Source of the DNA: a virus
Virus record (IMG/VR): IMGVR_UViG_3300005617_000632
Location: 1 to 27,022 of that record
DNA length: 27,022 nt
Direction: 5' to 3' (one strand)
Below, in pieces: positions 20,557 to 27,022 of the stretch. A model generated the notes under the pieces. That model worked only from the letters and a program-made list of their open reading frames with translations. It did no database searches and was not told where the DNA came from. Positions within the stretch are counted from its first letter, which is position 1, and each line of letters opens with the position of its first letter. A program made the translations under genes and the position numbers.

Positions 20557-21481
20557 ACCATGCGAGAACTCCACTTGTTTGCAGGAGCAGGGGGAGGAAT
20601 CCTCGGCGGCATCCTTCTCGGACATACCTGCGTCTGTGCTGTCGAGATTGAATCTTATCGCAGACAATCAATGCTCCAGAGGCAACGGGACGGAGTATTC
20701 CCAAGATTCCCAATCTGGGACGACGTGCGAACCTTCGACGGCAAACCCTGGAACGGACTCGTCGATGTTGTCTGCGGAGGATTCCCTTGTCAGGACATTA
20801 GTCCAAGCGGAAACCTTAAAGGAATTGACGGGCCAAAATCCGGTCTATGGCGAGAAATGGCCCGTATCATTCGCGAGATACAACCAAAGCATGTCTTTGT
20901 GGAAAACTCCTCAATGCTCCTTATTCGAGGACTTGACCGAGTGCTCGGTGATTTGGCCAAAATGGGGTATGATGCAAAATGGGGAGTGTTGGGAGCTGCC
21001 GATGCCATCTGGCTTGAAGGAACTCCGGTATTTGATCATGAAAGGCTTCGATGCTTTATTAAGGCTTCCCACTCCAACTGTTTGCGGAAATTACAATCGC
21101 AAAGGAGCGTCAGCGACAAGCGGGGATGGATTGGCAACAGCCCTTCGGCGCCTGCCAACGCCAACGGTTCAAGACGGACGATGCAGGCCAGCACCAAAGC
21201 GGCCGCATTTCACGGCAAAAGGAACGCTTCGCCATTTGAATCCGCAAGGCGTCGAGTCTCAATGCCGGTTGCAACAGCAAATAACGGATGGTGGGCCAAT
21301 GAACCCGGAGTGGGTCGAGTGGTTCATGGGATGGCCAATCGGATTCACCGCATTGCAGCCATTGGAGACGGACAAGTTCCAGCAGTGGCTGCGCTCGCAT
21401 GGAAAACCTTGTCCGGTGAATGAAACTCCCGAAGCTCACGCTCTCTCACGCCTGCCGCATCCTAAACATCGAACCGCCTGA
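20537..21481 (+). CDS. Second-frame protein fully overlapping the methyltransferase (314 aa)
   Basis: A frame of 314 codons from ATG 20537 to TGA 21481 contains the whole methyltransferase gene in a different phase. It is not random: it carries IWPKWGMMQNGECWELPMP, LPTPTVCGNYNRKGASATSG, then LPTPTVQDGR and PMNPEWVEWFMGWPIGFTAL, ending LETDKFQQWLRSHGKPC. I recall these motifs from phage and prophage proteins encoded beside or over C5 methyltransferases (WPRxGxMxNG, PTPT, NPxWVEWLMGWPxGW), mostly without known function. Whether the protein is made is unproven; the frame stays open for over 300 codons and ends inside the J-domain gene. Confidence 0.5.
   Translation: MFYFLPEPCENSTCLQEQGEESSAASFSDIPASVLSRLNLIADNQCSRGNGTEYSQDSQSGTTCEPSTANPGTDSSMLSAEDSLVRTLVQAETLKELTGQNPVYGEKWPVSFARYNQSMSLWKTPQCSLFEDLTECSVIWPKWGMMQNGECWELPMPSGLKELRYLIMKGFDALLRLPTPTVCGNYNRKGASATSGDGLATALRRLPTPTVQDGRCRPAPKRPHFTAKGTLRHLNPQGVESQCRLQQQITDGGPMNPEWVEWFMGWPIGFTALQPLETDKFQQWLRSHGKPCPVNETPEAHALSRLPHPKHRTA
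20560..21423 (+). CDS. DNA (cytosine-5) methyltransferase, second copy type
   Basis: This is a 287-aa C5 methyltransferase of a different subtype from that at 2296. Motif I LFAGAGGGILGG (6-17), motif IV GGFPCQDISPSG with catalytic Cys77, motif VI VFVENSS (112-118), a divergent motif VIII region (HERLRCFIKASHSN), and C-terminal IGDGQVPAVAALAW (motif X) are visible. The DG in place of the usual GN of motif X is notable. The target recognition region is short. A second open frame covers the same DNA (20537-21481) and itself looks conserved. The start is four bases after the LAGIDADG gene; the stop overlaps the J-domain gene as ATGA. Likely a solitary phage enzyme. Confidence 0.9.
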   Translation: MRELHLFAGAGGGILGGILLGHTCVCAVEIESYRRQSMLQRQRDGVFPRFPIWDDVRTFDGKPWNGLVDVVCGGFPCQDISPSGNLKGIDGPKSGLWREMARIIREIQPKHVFVENSSMLLIRGLDRVLGDLAKMGYDAKWGVLGAADAIWLEGTPVFDHERLRCFIKASHSNCLRKLQSQRSVSDKRGWIGNSPSAPANANGSRRTMQASTKAAAFHGKRNASPFESARRRVSMPVATANNGWWANEPGVGRVVHGMANRIHRIAAIGDGQVPAVAALAWKTLSGE

Positions 21482-21770
21482 GCGGAACCTGCCTGCCGCC
21501 GAGAAAGCCGATCTGCTGGCGCAGGTAAAGCGGCAATATCGCGGGCTTCTGAAGGTGGAGCACCCTGACAAACGCGGCGAGAACGGGCTTGGCACTGCTC
21601 ACGACCGCACGGTTGAACTCGGAGAGGCGTATCGGTTCGTCCGCGACTTCCTTGGCCGGCGCCACATCACGATCACGGAGTTCTTTGCGTATTGCGAAGC
21701 GAAGAAGCGGGCCAGCCGGAAGAAGTGGTTTGACCCGCACCGATGCCATGAGACCGGGCGGTTTCGTTGA
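21420..21770 (+). CDS. J-domain (DnaJ-like) protein (116 aa)
   Basis: Residues about 15-75 have the J-domain layout: a first short segment (SHACRILNIEPPE), helix II (KADLLAQVKRQYRGLLKVE), the diagnostic HPD tripeptide (VEHPDKRGENG), then helix III (VELGEAYRFVRDFL). J-domains stimulate the ATPase of Hsp70 (DnaK). The C-terminus is basic (CEAKKRASRKKWFDPHRCHE) and may bind nucleic acid or a client. No zinc or client-binding domain of full DnaJ is present. The start overlaps the methyltransferase stop (ATGA). A role in recruiting host DnaK to replication or assembly is inference. Confidence 0.7.
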   Translation: MKLPKLTLSHACRILNIEPPERNLPAAEKADLLAQVKRQYRGLLKVEHPDKRGENGLGTAHDRTVELGEAYRFVRDFLGRRHITITEFFAYCEAKKRASRKKWFDPHRCHETGRFR

Positions 21771-21891
21771 AGTGGGAACGCTTGAACGTCTCATTGACGA
21801 TTGCATGATGCTTCAACAAGTCCCGACCGGGATCGTAATCTCCGGGCAGTTTCCGAGAGTTTGGTTGAGTATGTTGCGTGCTGCGATGTGA
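21748..21891 (+). CDS. Micro-protein (47 aa)
   Basis: The frame starts at ATG 21748 inside the end of the J-domain gene and reads MRPGGFVEVGTLERLIDDCM, MLQQVPTGIVISGQFPRVWL and SMLRAAM. Composition is protein-like with alternating hydrophobic strands, but there is no family or signal. It is followed by 235 bases without a gene. Moderate to low certainty. Confidence 0.4.
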   Translation: MRPGGFVEVGTLERLIDDCMMLQQVPTGIVISGQFPRVWLSMLRAAM

Positions 21892-22126
21892 TCGCTATCG
21901 CCCGTGTAGTTTCATGACTCGGTCGTGGCGGGTTTTTCCTTGATTTTATCCGGCAATCAACCGAGTAAGTTCCATCCGCCGCAGGCCGGATAATCAATGG
22001 TCACTGCGAGCTGGACGGTTTTGTTCCGTTACTCGTTGCTCCGTCTGGGGCGCATTTCATAGACGACAGACTATGCCGTTGAACCCGGTGGCCCGAATGG
22101 ACCAAACTGCGGCGGGTATTCTCTGA
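21892..22126 (+). promoter_or_regulatory. Gene-free leader before rmlA with interleaved inverted repeats
   Basis: No gene is seen. Two inverted repeats interleave: ACTCGGT (21917-21923) with ACCGAGT (21960-21966), and TTATCCGGC (21946-21954) with GCCGGATAA (21985-21993). With loops of 22, 5 and 18 bases, an H-type pseudoknot is geometrically possible. The region must also contain any promoter for the RmlA gene. The 7-bp pair alone could arise by chance; the 9-bp pair is less likely to. Confidence 0.4.
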
Positions 22127-22981
22127 ATGAAAGGACTGCTGCTCGCTGGGGGGTCAGGCAGCCGATTATGGCCGGCAACCGCCGCTGTCTCCAAGCAGTT
22201 GTTGAATTGCGCGGGTCGTCCACTCTGCTACTTCCCCTTGGTCGCGCTCATGGAGGCAGGCATCCGCGAGGTCTGCATCATCACCATGCCGCACGAGGCC
22301 GAGCGATTCATTCGACTCTTCGGCGACGGTAAACGGCTGGGCATGCGCATCGAATATCGGAAGCAACCGGAGCCCCGAGGCATAGCTGAGGCTTTCATTA
22401 TCGGGAAGAGTTTCATTGGGCGCGATGCCGTGACGCTGATTCTTGGCGACAACATCTTCATCGGCGATTCGATCCAGATCTACAGCCGCCAGATTTCCGG
22501 ACGGCCGTGCGGAGCTGACATCCTGGCTGTGTGCGTCGCCAATCCAAAACGCTACGGCGTCGTCACATTCGGGCTCAGCGGCCAAGTCGAATCCGTGCGC
22601 GAGAAGCCGAAGTTCTCCAGCAGCAAATGGGCTGTGCCAGGGCTCTACTCATTCGCTCCGTCCGTCGTGGAGATCGCTCAAGGACTGACGCCTTCTGCTC
22701 GCGGTGAGATTGAGATCGTCGACGTCATCTCGGAGTATAACCGGAGAGGCCAGCTTCGGGCGCACAAGCTCCCGCGGTCAATTATCTGGATGGACGCCGG
22801 AACGCCCAGCGACCTGATGGAAGCGACCTGTCTGATTCACGCGCTGGAAAAGAGAACAGGGACCGTCATCGGCTCTCCAGAACTCGCGGCGCTGAACAAC
22901 GAGTGGATCGACAAGGACCAATTCAAGGAACTGCTCCGGCAGATGCCAGAGTGCGAATACAAGGAGAAGCTCAGCTCATAA
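22127..22981 (+). CDS. rmlA: Glucose-1-phosphate thymidylyltransferase (RmlA-like)
   Basis: This 284-aa enzyme joins dTTP (or a related NTP) and glucose-1-phosphate to make dTDP-glucose, the first step to dTDP-rhamnose. Signature elements: LLAGGSGSRLWPAT...SKQLL (residues 5-26, nucleotide binding), YRKQPEPRGIAEAF (substrate loop), LILGDNIF (metal-binding Asp), NPKRYGVVTF, EKPK, PGLYSF, GEIEIVDVI, and WMDAGTPSDLMEA. All of the main catalytic segments are present, and the length is normal. The phage also encodes an RmlD-like enzyme (8706) and a glycosyltransferase-like protein (7759), but no RmlB or RmlC is in the window. The gene is preceded by 235 non-coding bases and converges on the terminase gene with a 6-base overlap at the stops. 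Confidence 0.88.
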   Translation: MKGLLLAGGSGSRLWPATAAVSKQLLNCAGRPLCYFPLVALMEAGIREVCIITMPHEAERFIRLFGDGKRLGMRIEYRKQPEPRGIAEAFIIGKSFIGRDAVTLILGDNIFIGDSIQIYSRQISGRPCGADILAVCVANPKRYGVVTFGLSGQVESVREKPKFSSSKWAVPGLYSFAPSVVEIAQGLTPSARGEIEIVDVISEYNRRGQLRAHKLPRSIIWMDAGTPSDLMEATCLIHALEKRTGTVIGSPELAALNNEWIDKDQFKELLRQMPECEYKEKLSS

Positions 22982-24391
22982 TCGCACGGAGACAAGTTCC
23001 GACGTCGTGCCGACCTTCGGGCCTGCCCAGGATTCCGATAATTCCCAGAATGCGCTGGCCCCTAAAGCATACGTCAATGAGTCGAAGACGTGCTTGTGCT
23101 CGCTCCGTTCAACTGGATCGAGCTTCGTCTTGCCCCTTCGAAGGTTCCCCAACATGGCAATGGTTCGAACGCAGCGCGCCGAAATGAAGATCCGGTTTTG
23201 GAACAGGAGCCGGTGCAGAATGTCGATCCGCTTGAAGATGCTCCCACGACCCTTGGGCGCCGCCATGAGCATGATCCGGCCGGCGCTGGCGACCGAGATG
23301 ACGCTGTGATCGTACCCGCCCAGGCCCGCGCGAAACTGGTCGAAGCTGCTGGTATCCGACCAGTGCTTCCATTCGAGCGGATTCTTGTGGCAGTGCTCAC
23401 GAATGTAGCCCTCCCAGAAATCCATGCGCTCGACGAATGCCTCGGTGAAGTCCGTGATCGGCACCGGCGTGTTGATTGCCACCAATTCATCGAGCACGAG
23501 GTAAATGCTCTGGTTATGCGGGCCGCCGACCTGTTCGATGATGTGCGCGCTGTGGTTCTTTGACCCAGGATCCCAACCGCTCAACAGAATCGAGCATGTA
23601 TCCGTCGGCAGCAGGATCTCGGACTTCTCTTCCTCGAATGCGTCCAGCCTCCCAAGGACGTGCGTGTCGGCCATGTAGACGTCGGCGAAGATGCCGTCTT
23701 CGGTGCGGCGTTTCCAGAGGCCCAGATAATATCGGTCGTAAAGGTTGCGGTCGTGGGCATGACGGGCGGCGATGCTCTGCTTCTCGTCGTCAGAGACGAA
23801 GGGGTTGTCGTCCAACGTGACGTGGATGACGTTGTACTTCGCCTGCTCGGACGGGTAGGGATGATTCTCAGCTAGGCGCTCGGTGTAAAACAGGTTGTAG
23901 ATCCAGCTCTGTTCGCCTTCCTGAGCGGGATTTGTATCCGCAAGCCAGTGGTGGGATTCTGGTGGAAGATGCGGCATACGCAACTGCTCAGAGGTGATCG
24001 TAAAAATAATTCGGTTGAGAAAGTTCGACAGCTCCGAAAAATAAATCATCGAGAAGCGCGTGGAGCGCACGGCTGCCTCCACGTCGAAATCGTAATCAAG
24101 GGAATGAAGTTGGATTCGCGAAGCCCCGCCGTACATGTTGGACACGTCCATATACAAAAGCCTCGTGGCACCATCTACCTTAGGGCCTTTGAGGATCTTG
24201 AAGCCGAAATTTCCTTCGGCCCACTCCCCCAAAACCGTTTCGACCAAATCCGTGAACACGCCCCCTTGTTCGGCGGATTTGCGCGTGCGCGCGAAGATGG
24301 CTATCCGAGCTTGCGGCGTTTCCCACGCGTGGCGAAGGATCTTGTGGCAGCAACCGATTGTTTTCCCCGTGCGTCGCGGTCCGTCCACCAA
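22976..24391 (-). CDS. terL: Terminase large subunit (packaging ATPase/nuclease)
   Basis: This motor protein pumps phage DNA into the procapsid and cuts it. Residues are counted from TTG 24391: Walker A GPRRTGKT (4-11), Walker B RFSMIYFSE with catalytic Glu120, a coupling-type segment (HHWLADTNPAQEGE), then the RNase H-type nuclease domain starting at SGWDPGSKNH (Asp274), SDTSSFDQF (Asp346) and HVFDSLTYALGA (Asp437). Only TTG or GTG begins the listed frame, and both lie right against Walker A. The frame stays open upstream and reads LWQPNLSEKQLEIFNDYHRY, typical terminase sequence, with no ATG, GTG or TTG; the true start may be ATT at 24478. The gene is on the strand opposite to the portal-like gene and converges on rmlA. 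Confidence 0.88.
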   Translation of the reverse strand: MVDGPRRTGKTIGCCHKILRHAWETPQARIAIFARTRKSAEQGGVFTDLVETVLGEWAEGNFGFKILKGPKVDGATRLLYMDVSNMYGGASRIQLHSLDYDFDVEAAVRSTRFSMIYFSELSNFLNRIIFTITSEQLRMPHLPPESHHWLADTNPAQEGEQSWIYNLFYTERLAENHPYPSEQAKYNVIHVTLDDNPFVSDDEKQSIAARHAHDRNLYDRYYLGLWKRRTEDGIFADVYMADTHVLGRLDAFEEEKSEILLPTDTCSILLSGWDPGSKNHSAHIIEQVGGPHNQSIYLVLDELVAINTPVPITDFTEAFVERMDFWEGYIREHCHKNPLEWKHWSDTSSFDQFRAGLGGYDHSVISVASAGRIMLMAAPKGRGSIFKRIDILHRLLFQNRIFISARCVRTIAMLGNLRRGKTKLDPVERSEHKHVFDSLTYALGASAFWELSESWAGPKVGTTSELVSVRL

Positions 24392-24532
24392 AGTGTAGCG
24401 ATGGTAGTCATTGAAAATTTCGAGCTGCTTTTCAGACAGGTTCGGTTGCCAGAGGCCGTTTGACGGATTTATTGGAATGGTGCCCCGTTTCTGCTTGTCA
24501 GCGCATGTCGCTAATGGATAATCGCAGCGGAC

Positions 24533-24550
24533 GCTCGGTTGCTGCCGAGC
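24533..24550. promoter_or_regulatory. Hairpin between divergent terminase and small-protein genes
   Basis: GCTCGG (24533-24538) and CCGAGC (24545-24550) form a perfect 6-bp stem with a 6-base loop. It lies in the gap between the terminase start and ATG 24589, where promoters for both directions should be. No T-run follows on either strand, so it is not a typical terminator; it could be an operator or a 5' leader structure. Confidence 0.3.
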
Positions 24551-24588
24551 CGCCCGCCACTAATCACAACGACTGAACCAGAATCGTT

Positions 24589-24855
24589 ATGCCTAAGAAA
24601 ACTTCGCAGAAACCGTTCCCGCCCGTCAACGACATTGACCGACACCTGTGCTGGCTTTTCCTCGCCTGTAAACTTGGGAAAACCAATGAAGCTACCAATG
24701 AATTCCTGCTCTACCTCAAACAAGCCTGCGAGAGAACGTTTGACCAGCTTGAGGAAGAATACAAAACTGACAAGCACCCCAACGGATTGGTGAATACCAT
24801 TCCGTACATCTCCGCTCACTTGGCCGATCTCATTAACGTTCATAAAGGAAATTAA
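24589..24855 (+). CDS. Small hypothetical protein (88 aa)
   Basis: The protein begins MPKKTSQKPFPPVNDIDRHL, followed by helices (CWLFLACKLGKTNEATNEFL, RTFDQLEEEYKTDKHPNGLV). No family, signal peptide or membrane helix is recognised. It lies between the divergent terminase and an HNH-type gene three bases downstream, so it heads a plus-strand transcript. A small-terminase role is possible by position but is not supported by any motif. Confidence 0.65.
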   Translation: MPKKTSQKPFPPVNDIDRHLCWLFLACKLGKTNEATNEFLLYLKQACERTFDQLEEEYKTDKHPNGLVNTIPYISAHLADLINVHKGN

Positions 24856-24858
24856 GCC

Positions 24859-25425
24859 ATGCCTCGTCCGCAATCGCAGTCAGAATTCGCGAGATCAAGA
24901 CCACGCCTAGCCGACGGCAGTTTCGCTCCGATCCACGGCTACGCAACTCCTGGAAGGATGCATCCGCTTGCTGAGCGGTGGGATGACATCATAAAGCGTT
25001 GCACGAACCCTAACAACCACGCTTACAAAAATTATGGCGGTCGTGGAATCAAAATGTGCGCCGGCTGGATGGCTGACCGGGCTGCATTCATTGAAGACAT
25101 CGAGGCCAATCTCGGTCCTCGGCCAGCCGGCAAGACTGTCGATCGCCGAAACAACGAAGGCCATTATTCGTGCGGGCATTGTGAGGAATGCATTCAACGC
25201 GGTTGGCCGTTCAACGTCCGATGGGCAACGAAGATTCAAAACAACAGAAATAAACGCAACAATCGGCGTCTGGTTGCGTTTGGCACCGAAGGATGCCTCG
25301 CAGAATTTGCAGGTCGATTTGGTCTGTCATGGTCGACTCTCGTTACAAGAATAAAGAAAGGAATGACCCCAGAGCAGGCGTTGACTTGGCCAAAAGGCAG
25401 ATGGTTCCGTGGCCAAAACGCTTGA
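24859..25425 (+). CDS. HNH/AP2-like DNA-binding endonuclease (188 aa)
   Basis: The protein carries a pattern I recognise in phage homing-type endonucleases: ERWDDIIKRCTNPNNHAYKN, YGGRGIKMCAGWM, then TVDRRNNEGHYSCGHC (nuclease-like core with His and Cys) and NVRWATKIQNNRNKRNN. The C-terminal third (CLAEFAGRFGLSWSTLVTRI, GMTPEQALTWP) resembles a helix-turn-helix module that reads DNA. Such genes often sit beside terminase genes as mobile elements. The start has AAGGA ten bases upstream, one of the few clear ribosome sites in the window. Confidence 0.75.
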   Translation: MPRPQSQSEFARSRPRLADGSFAPIHGYATPGRMHPLAERWDDIIKRCTNPNNHAYKNYGGRGIKMCAGWMADRAAFIEDIEANLGPRPAGKTVDRRNNEGHYSCGHCEECIQRGWPFNVRWATKIQNNRNKRNNRRLVAFGTEGCLAEFAGRFGLSWSTLVTRIKKGMTPEQALTWPKGRWFRGQNA

Positions 25426-25457
25426 CCCGCAGAGGGGAAAGGGATTGTATCGCGAGC

Positions 25458-25793
25458 ATGATAGACCTCGGAACCAAACCGGAACCTCCCGAAGCGGTTG
25501 GCGCTCCAACGAAAGAGGAACCGAAGATCCAATACCCATCGTTCACGCTGCGCGACGAGAACGTGGATAAGCTCAAAGAGGAAACCGGGCACGATTGCCA
25601 AGTCGACGACTATTACACCGCCTATGTGAAGCTGCGCGTGAGCGGCGTGCGCTCGGACGAATACGGGAAGTCGATCGAGCTGGAGGTCGAAGAGATGGAC
25701 GAGATCGAACCCGAAGGCGGGGCCTCCGAAGACGAGCCGCCCGAGGACAAGACCAAAGGCTCCAAATCCTCAAAAGCGCTCCGCTACTCCTGA
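25458..25793 (+). CDS. Small beta-type virion protein, possible capsid-staple/decoration (111 aa)
   Basis: ATG 25458 gives MIDLGTKPEPPEAVGAPTKE, then YPSFTLRDENVDKLKEETGH, DCQVDDYYTAYVKLRVSGVR and an acidic segment (SIELEVEEMDEIEP), ending in a disordered acidic/Lys tail. The order (short linker, beta strand, DENVDKL helix, barrel-like strands, acidic end) resembles small phage proteins found just before portal and capsid genes, some of which are now called capsid staple or decoration proteins. I am unsure of the name. A longer in-frame extension upstream overlaps the HNH gene and looks random. Confidence 0.55.
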   Translation: MIDLGTKPEPPEAVGAPTKEEPKIQYPSFTLRDENVDKLKEETGHDCQVDDYYTAYVKLRVSGVRSDEYGKSIELEVEEMDEIEPEGGASEDEPPEDKTKGSKSSKALRYS

Positions 25794-25799
25794 ACGTGC

Positions 25800-26111
25800 A
25801 TGCCCTGGGTCAGACCGCCCCAAGTCCTCGTGAAGATGCGTCGCGTGCAGAAGCGCGAGGGCGATCCGGATGATTACCTCGTTCTGCTCCTGGCCGGCCG
25901 GTATCTGCGCCCGAAGCTCAAGGGCAAAGTCTACATGCTCTGCGAGGTGGAACGGACGTTCCCGGGCATGTTCAAGCTGCATGACGTGTTGCGCCCGGTG
26001 AAAATCGTTCTGAAGGTTTATGCGAAGATTCCGCCGAAGAACCTCGAAGCCGAGCGCGAACGCCAGCAATACCAACGCCTGCTCAAAGGGCAACTGACTT
26101 TCACGAAATGA
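25800..26111 (+). CDS. Small hypothetical protein before the portal gene (103 aa)
   Basis: The protein reads MPWVRPPQVLVKMRRVQKRE, DYLVLLLAGRYLRPKLKGKV and ends with a charged helix (NLEAERERQQYQRLLKGQLT). Mixed beta then alpha, basic overall. No family is recognised. It is six bases after the preceding gene and its stop overlaps the portal-like start as ATGA, so it belongs to the head-gene operon. Function unknown. Confidence 0.6.
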   Translation: MPWVRPPQVLVKMRRVQKREGDPDDYLVLLLAGRYLRPKLKGKVYMLCEVERTFPGMFKLHDVLRPVKIVLKVYAKIPPKNLEAERERQQYQRLLKGQLTFTK

Positions 26112-27022
26112 TCGATCTGGATGTATTGACCAAGCACGGCGTCACGGTGGAGGCGCTGAAAAAGAAGTTCACGGCTGACGACGAAAAGGACGAGGGCAAG
26201 AAGGAGCTGGTCAATCTCATCCGGTCGCGCATCAACGAAGGTATTACCAAATCCCTTCGCGAATCTCGGCATTGGTGGAGTCTGGACCAGGCCTTCGATT
26301 GTCCATTCTACCAGATCACACCGACGCTGGTGAAGTCGCTGATGAGCAAGAAACCGGACGATGCCGGCGTGCTCAGGGCCATGGAAGACTGGGGCCTCAC
26401 CCACCTCATCCGCGAGGAAAAGGACGCCCGCGGCAATGTCACCAGCAAGACCATCGATCTCCCGGCCTTCTTCCAGATCCTCGTCCCGGTGGCCAAAGCC
26501 TACGTCATCATTCGCACAGCCAAGATTTTCAACGATCGCAACGTCTATCCCCTGTTCAAATTCGAGCCTGCACAGCTCACGCTGAAATCCAAGGCGCGCT
26601 GCGACGTCATCACCGATCGCGTCCAGAAGATGACCAGCCAGTACGGCTACGTCGCCATCATGCGCCAGGCGATCATGACCAAGAACATCTACGGGACGTG
26701 CCTCATGTTCCCGTCGGAATGCTGGCACAGCGAGAAGCAGTTGAACGAGGGGAATGACGGCAAGGAAACCGAGAAGGTCGTCAAGGAAGGTCTGCGCTAC
26801 AATCTGCCGCATCCGTCCCGGGTATTTTGGGATCTGAATTATCGGCTGGGCACATTCAACAGCGACAGCGGGTGCACCTACGGCGGTTACTGGAGCGTGA
26901 CGCGTTACGGGGACATCAAGGACAACGATCAGTATTGGAACACGGACAAGATCTCCTACGGCACGAATTGGATGAATGCCTATCCAAACTTCTTCGCCAC
27001 GGTGTATCCGTGTGTCTGCAAG
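26108..27022 (+). CDS. Portal-like protein, 3' end outside the window
   Basis: The frame begins at ATG 26108 (ATGA overlap) and stays open for 305 codons to the window end. The N-terminus is helical and charged (MIDLDVLTKHGVTVEALKKK), followed by INEGITKSLRESRHWWSLDQ, a mid-section VITDRVQKMTSQYGYVAIMR, and LPHPSRVFWDLNYRLGTFNS. Long helices and an internal HPSRVFWDLN-type beta segment, with position among head genes, fit a portal (connector) protein through which DNA enters the capsid. No decisive motif is visible, so this is the best guess, not a certain call. Confidence 0.6.
   Translation, partial: MIDLDVLTKHGVTVEALKKKFTADDEKDEGKKELVNLIRSRINEGITKSLRESRHWWSLDQAFDCPFYQITPTLVKSLMSKKPDDAGVLRAMEDWGLTHLIREEKDARGNVTSKTIDLPAFFQILVPVAKAYVIIRTAKIFNDRNVYPLFKFEPAQLTLKSKARCDVITDRVQKMTSQYGYVAIMRQAIMTKNIYGTCLMFPSECWHSEKQLNEGNDGKETEKVVKEGLRYNLPHPSRVFWDLNYRLGTFNSDSGCTYGGYWSVTRYGDIKDNDQYWNTDKISYGTNWMNAYPNFFATVYPCVCK

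Noticed and set aside
26018-26812. Minus-strand open frame of 264 codons
   Set aside because: It is antisense to the portal-like gene, which stays open to the window end and has a coupled start.
1-27022. CRISPR arrays, insertion sequences and tRNA genes
   Set aside because: No regularly spaced repeats, no transposase and no cloverleaf were seen. The only repeats are the iteron-like set and short inverted or direct repeats listed.

Overview
The window is part of a tailed bacteriophage (or prophage) genome. Terminase large subunit, a portal-like protein, tail fibre/tailspike proteins, a holin, DNA methyltransferases, homing endonucleases and a primase-helicase are packed with almost no spacing. 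There are no ribosomal, metabolic housekeeping or tRNA genes. The host cannot be named from the sequence. Fn3 and carbohydrate-binding modules, Sec signal peptides on several virion-type proteins and rare Shine-Dalgarno motifs would fit a Gram-negative host from a phylum such as Verrucomicrobiota, but that is only an inference.

Layout. (1) 1-1123 has no convincing gene. It is dense in long inverted repeats and reads as one large structured non-coding RNA, probably on the minus strand. (2) 1124-7525 (minus) is an early/replication operon: HTH initiator with iteron-like repeats inside its gene, AEP-like primase/DnaB-like helicase, a frameshifted zinc/HNH endonuclease, several small proteins chained by 4-bp start/stop overlaps, a C5 methyltransferase, two small proteins, a leader with two interleaved 12-bp inverted repeats, and a 167-aa protein. 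(3) 7759-9581 (minus) holds sugar genes: an RmlD-like reductase, a small basic protein and a glycosyltransferase-like protein. (4) 9619-22981 (plus, with one minus-strand gene at 10763-11131) is the late/accessory strand. It contains a 440-aa unknown, then a cassette of secreted fibre-like proteins (beta-repeat fibre, beta-helix tailspike, Fn3/CBM protein) mixed with micro-genes, a holin/membrane/lipoprotein lysis-like set, a LAGIDADG endonuclease, a second C5 methyltransferase overlapped over its full length by a second conserved-looking frame, a J-domain protein, and an RmlA nucleotidyltransferase. (5) 22976-24391 (minus) is the terminase large subunit, whose reading frame continues upstream of every canonical start. 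(6) 24589-27022 (plus) holds a small unknown, an HNH/AP2-like endonuclease, a possible capsid-decoration protein, a small unknown, and a portal-like protein cut by the window end.

How they may fit together: the minus block replicates and modifies the DNA, the plus block builds and releases particles, and the RmlA/RmlD/glycosyltransferase set suggests manipulation of a rhamnose-type surface glycan, matching the tailspike and carbohydrate-binding proteins. Items most worth following up are the large RNA, the dual-frame methyltransferase locus, the interleaved inverted repeats before the 167-aa gene, the signal-peptide fibre cassette, and the single-base lesion in the HNH gene.
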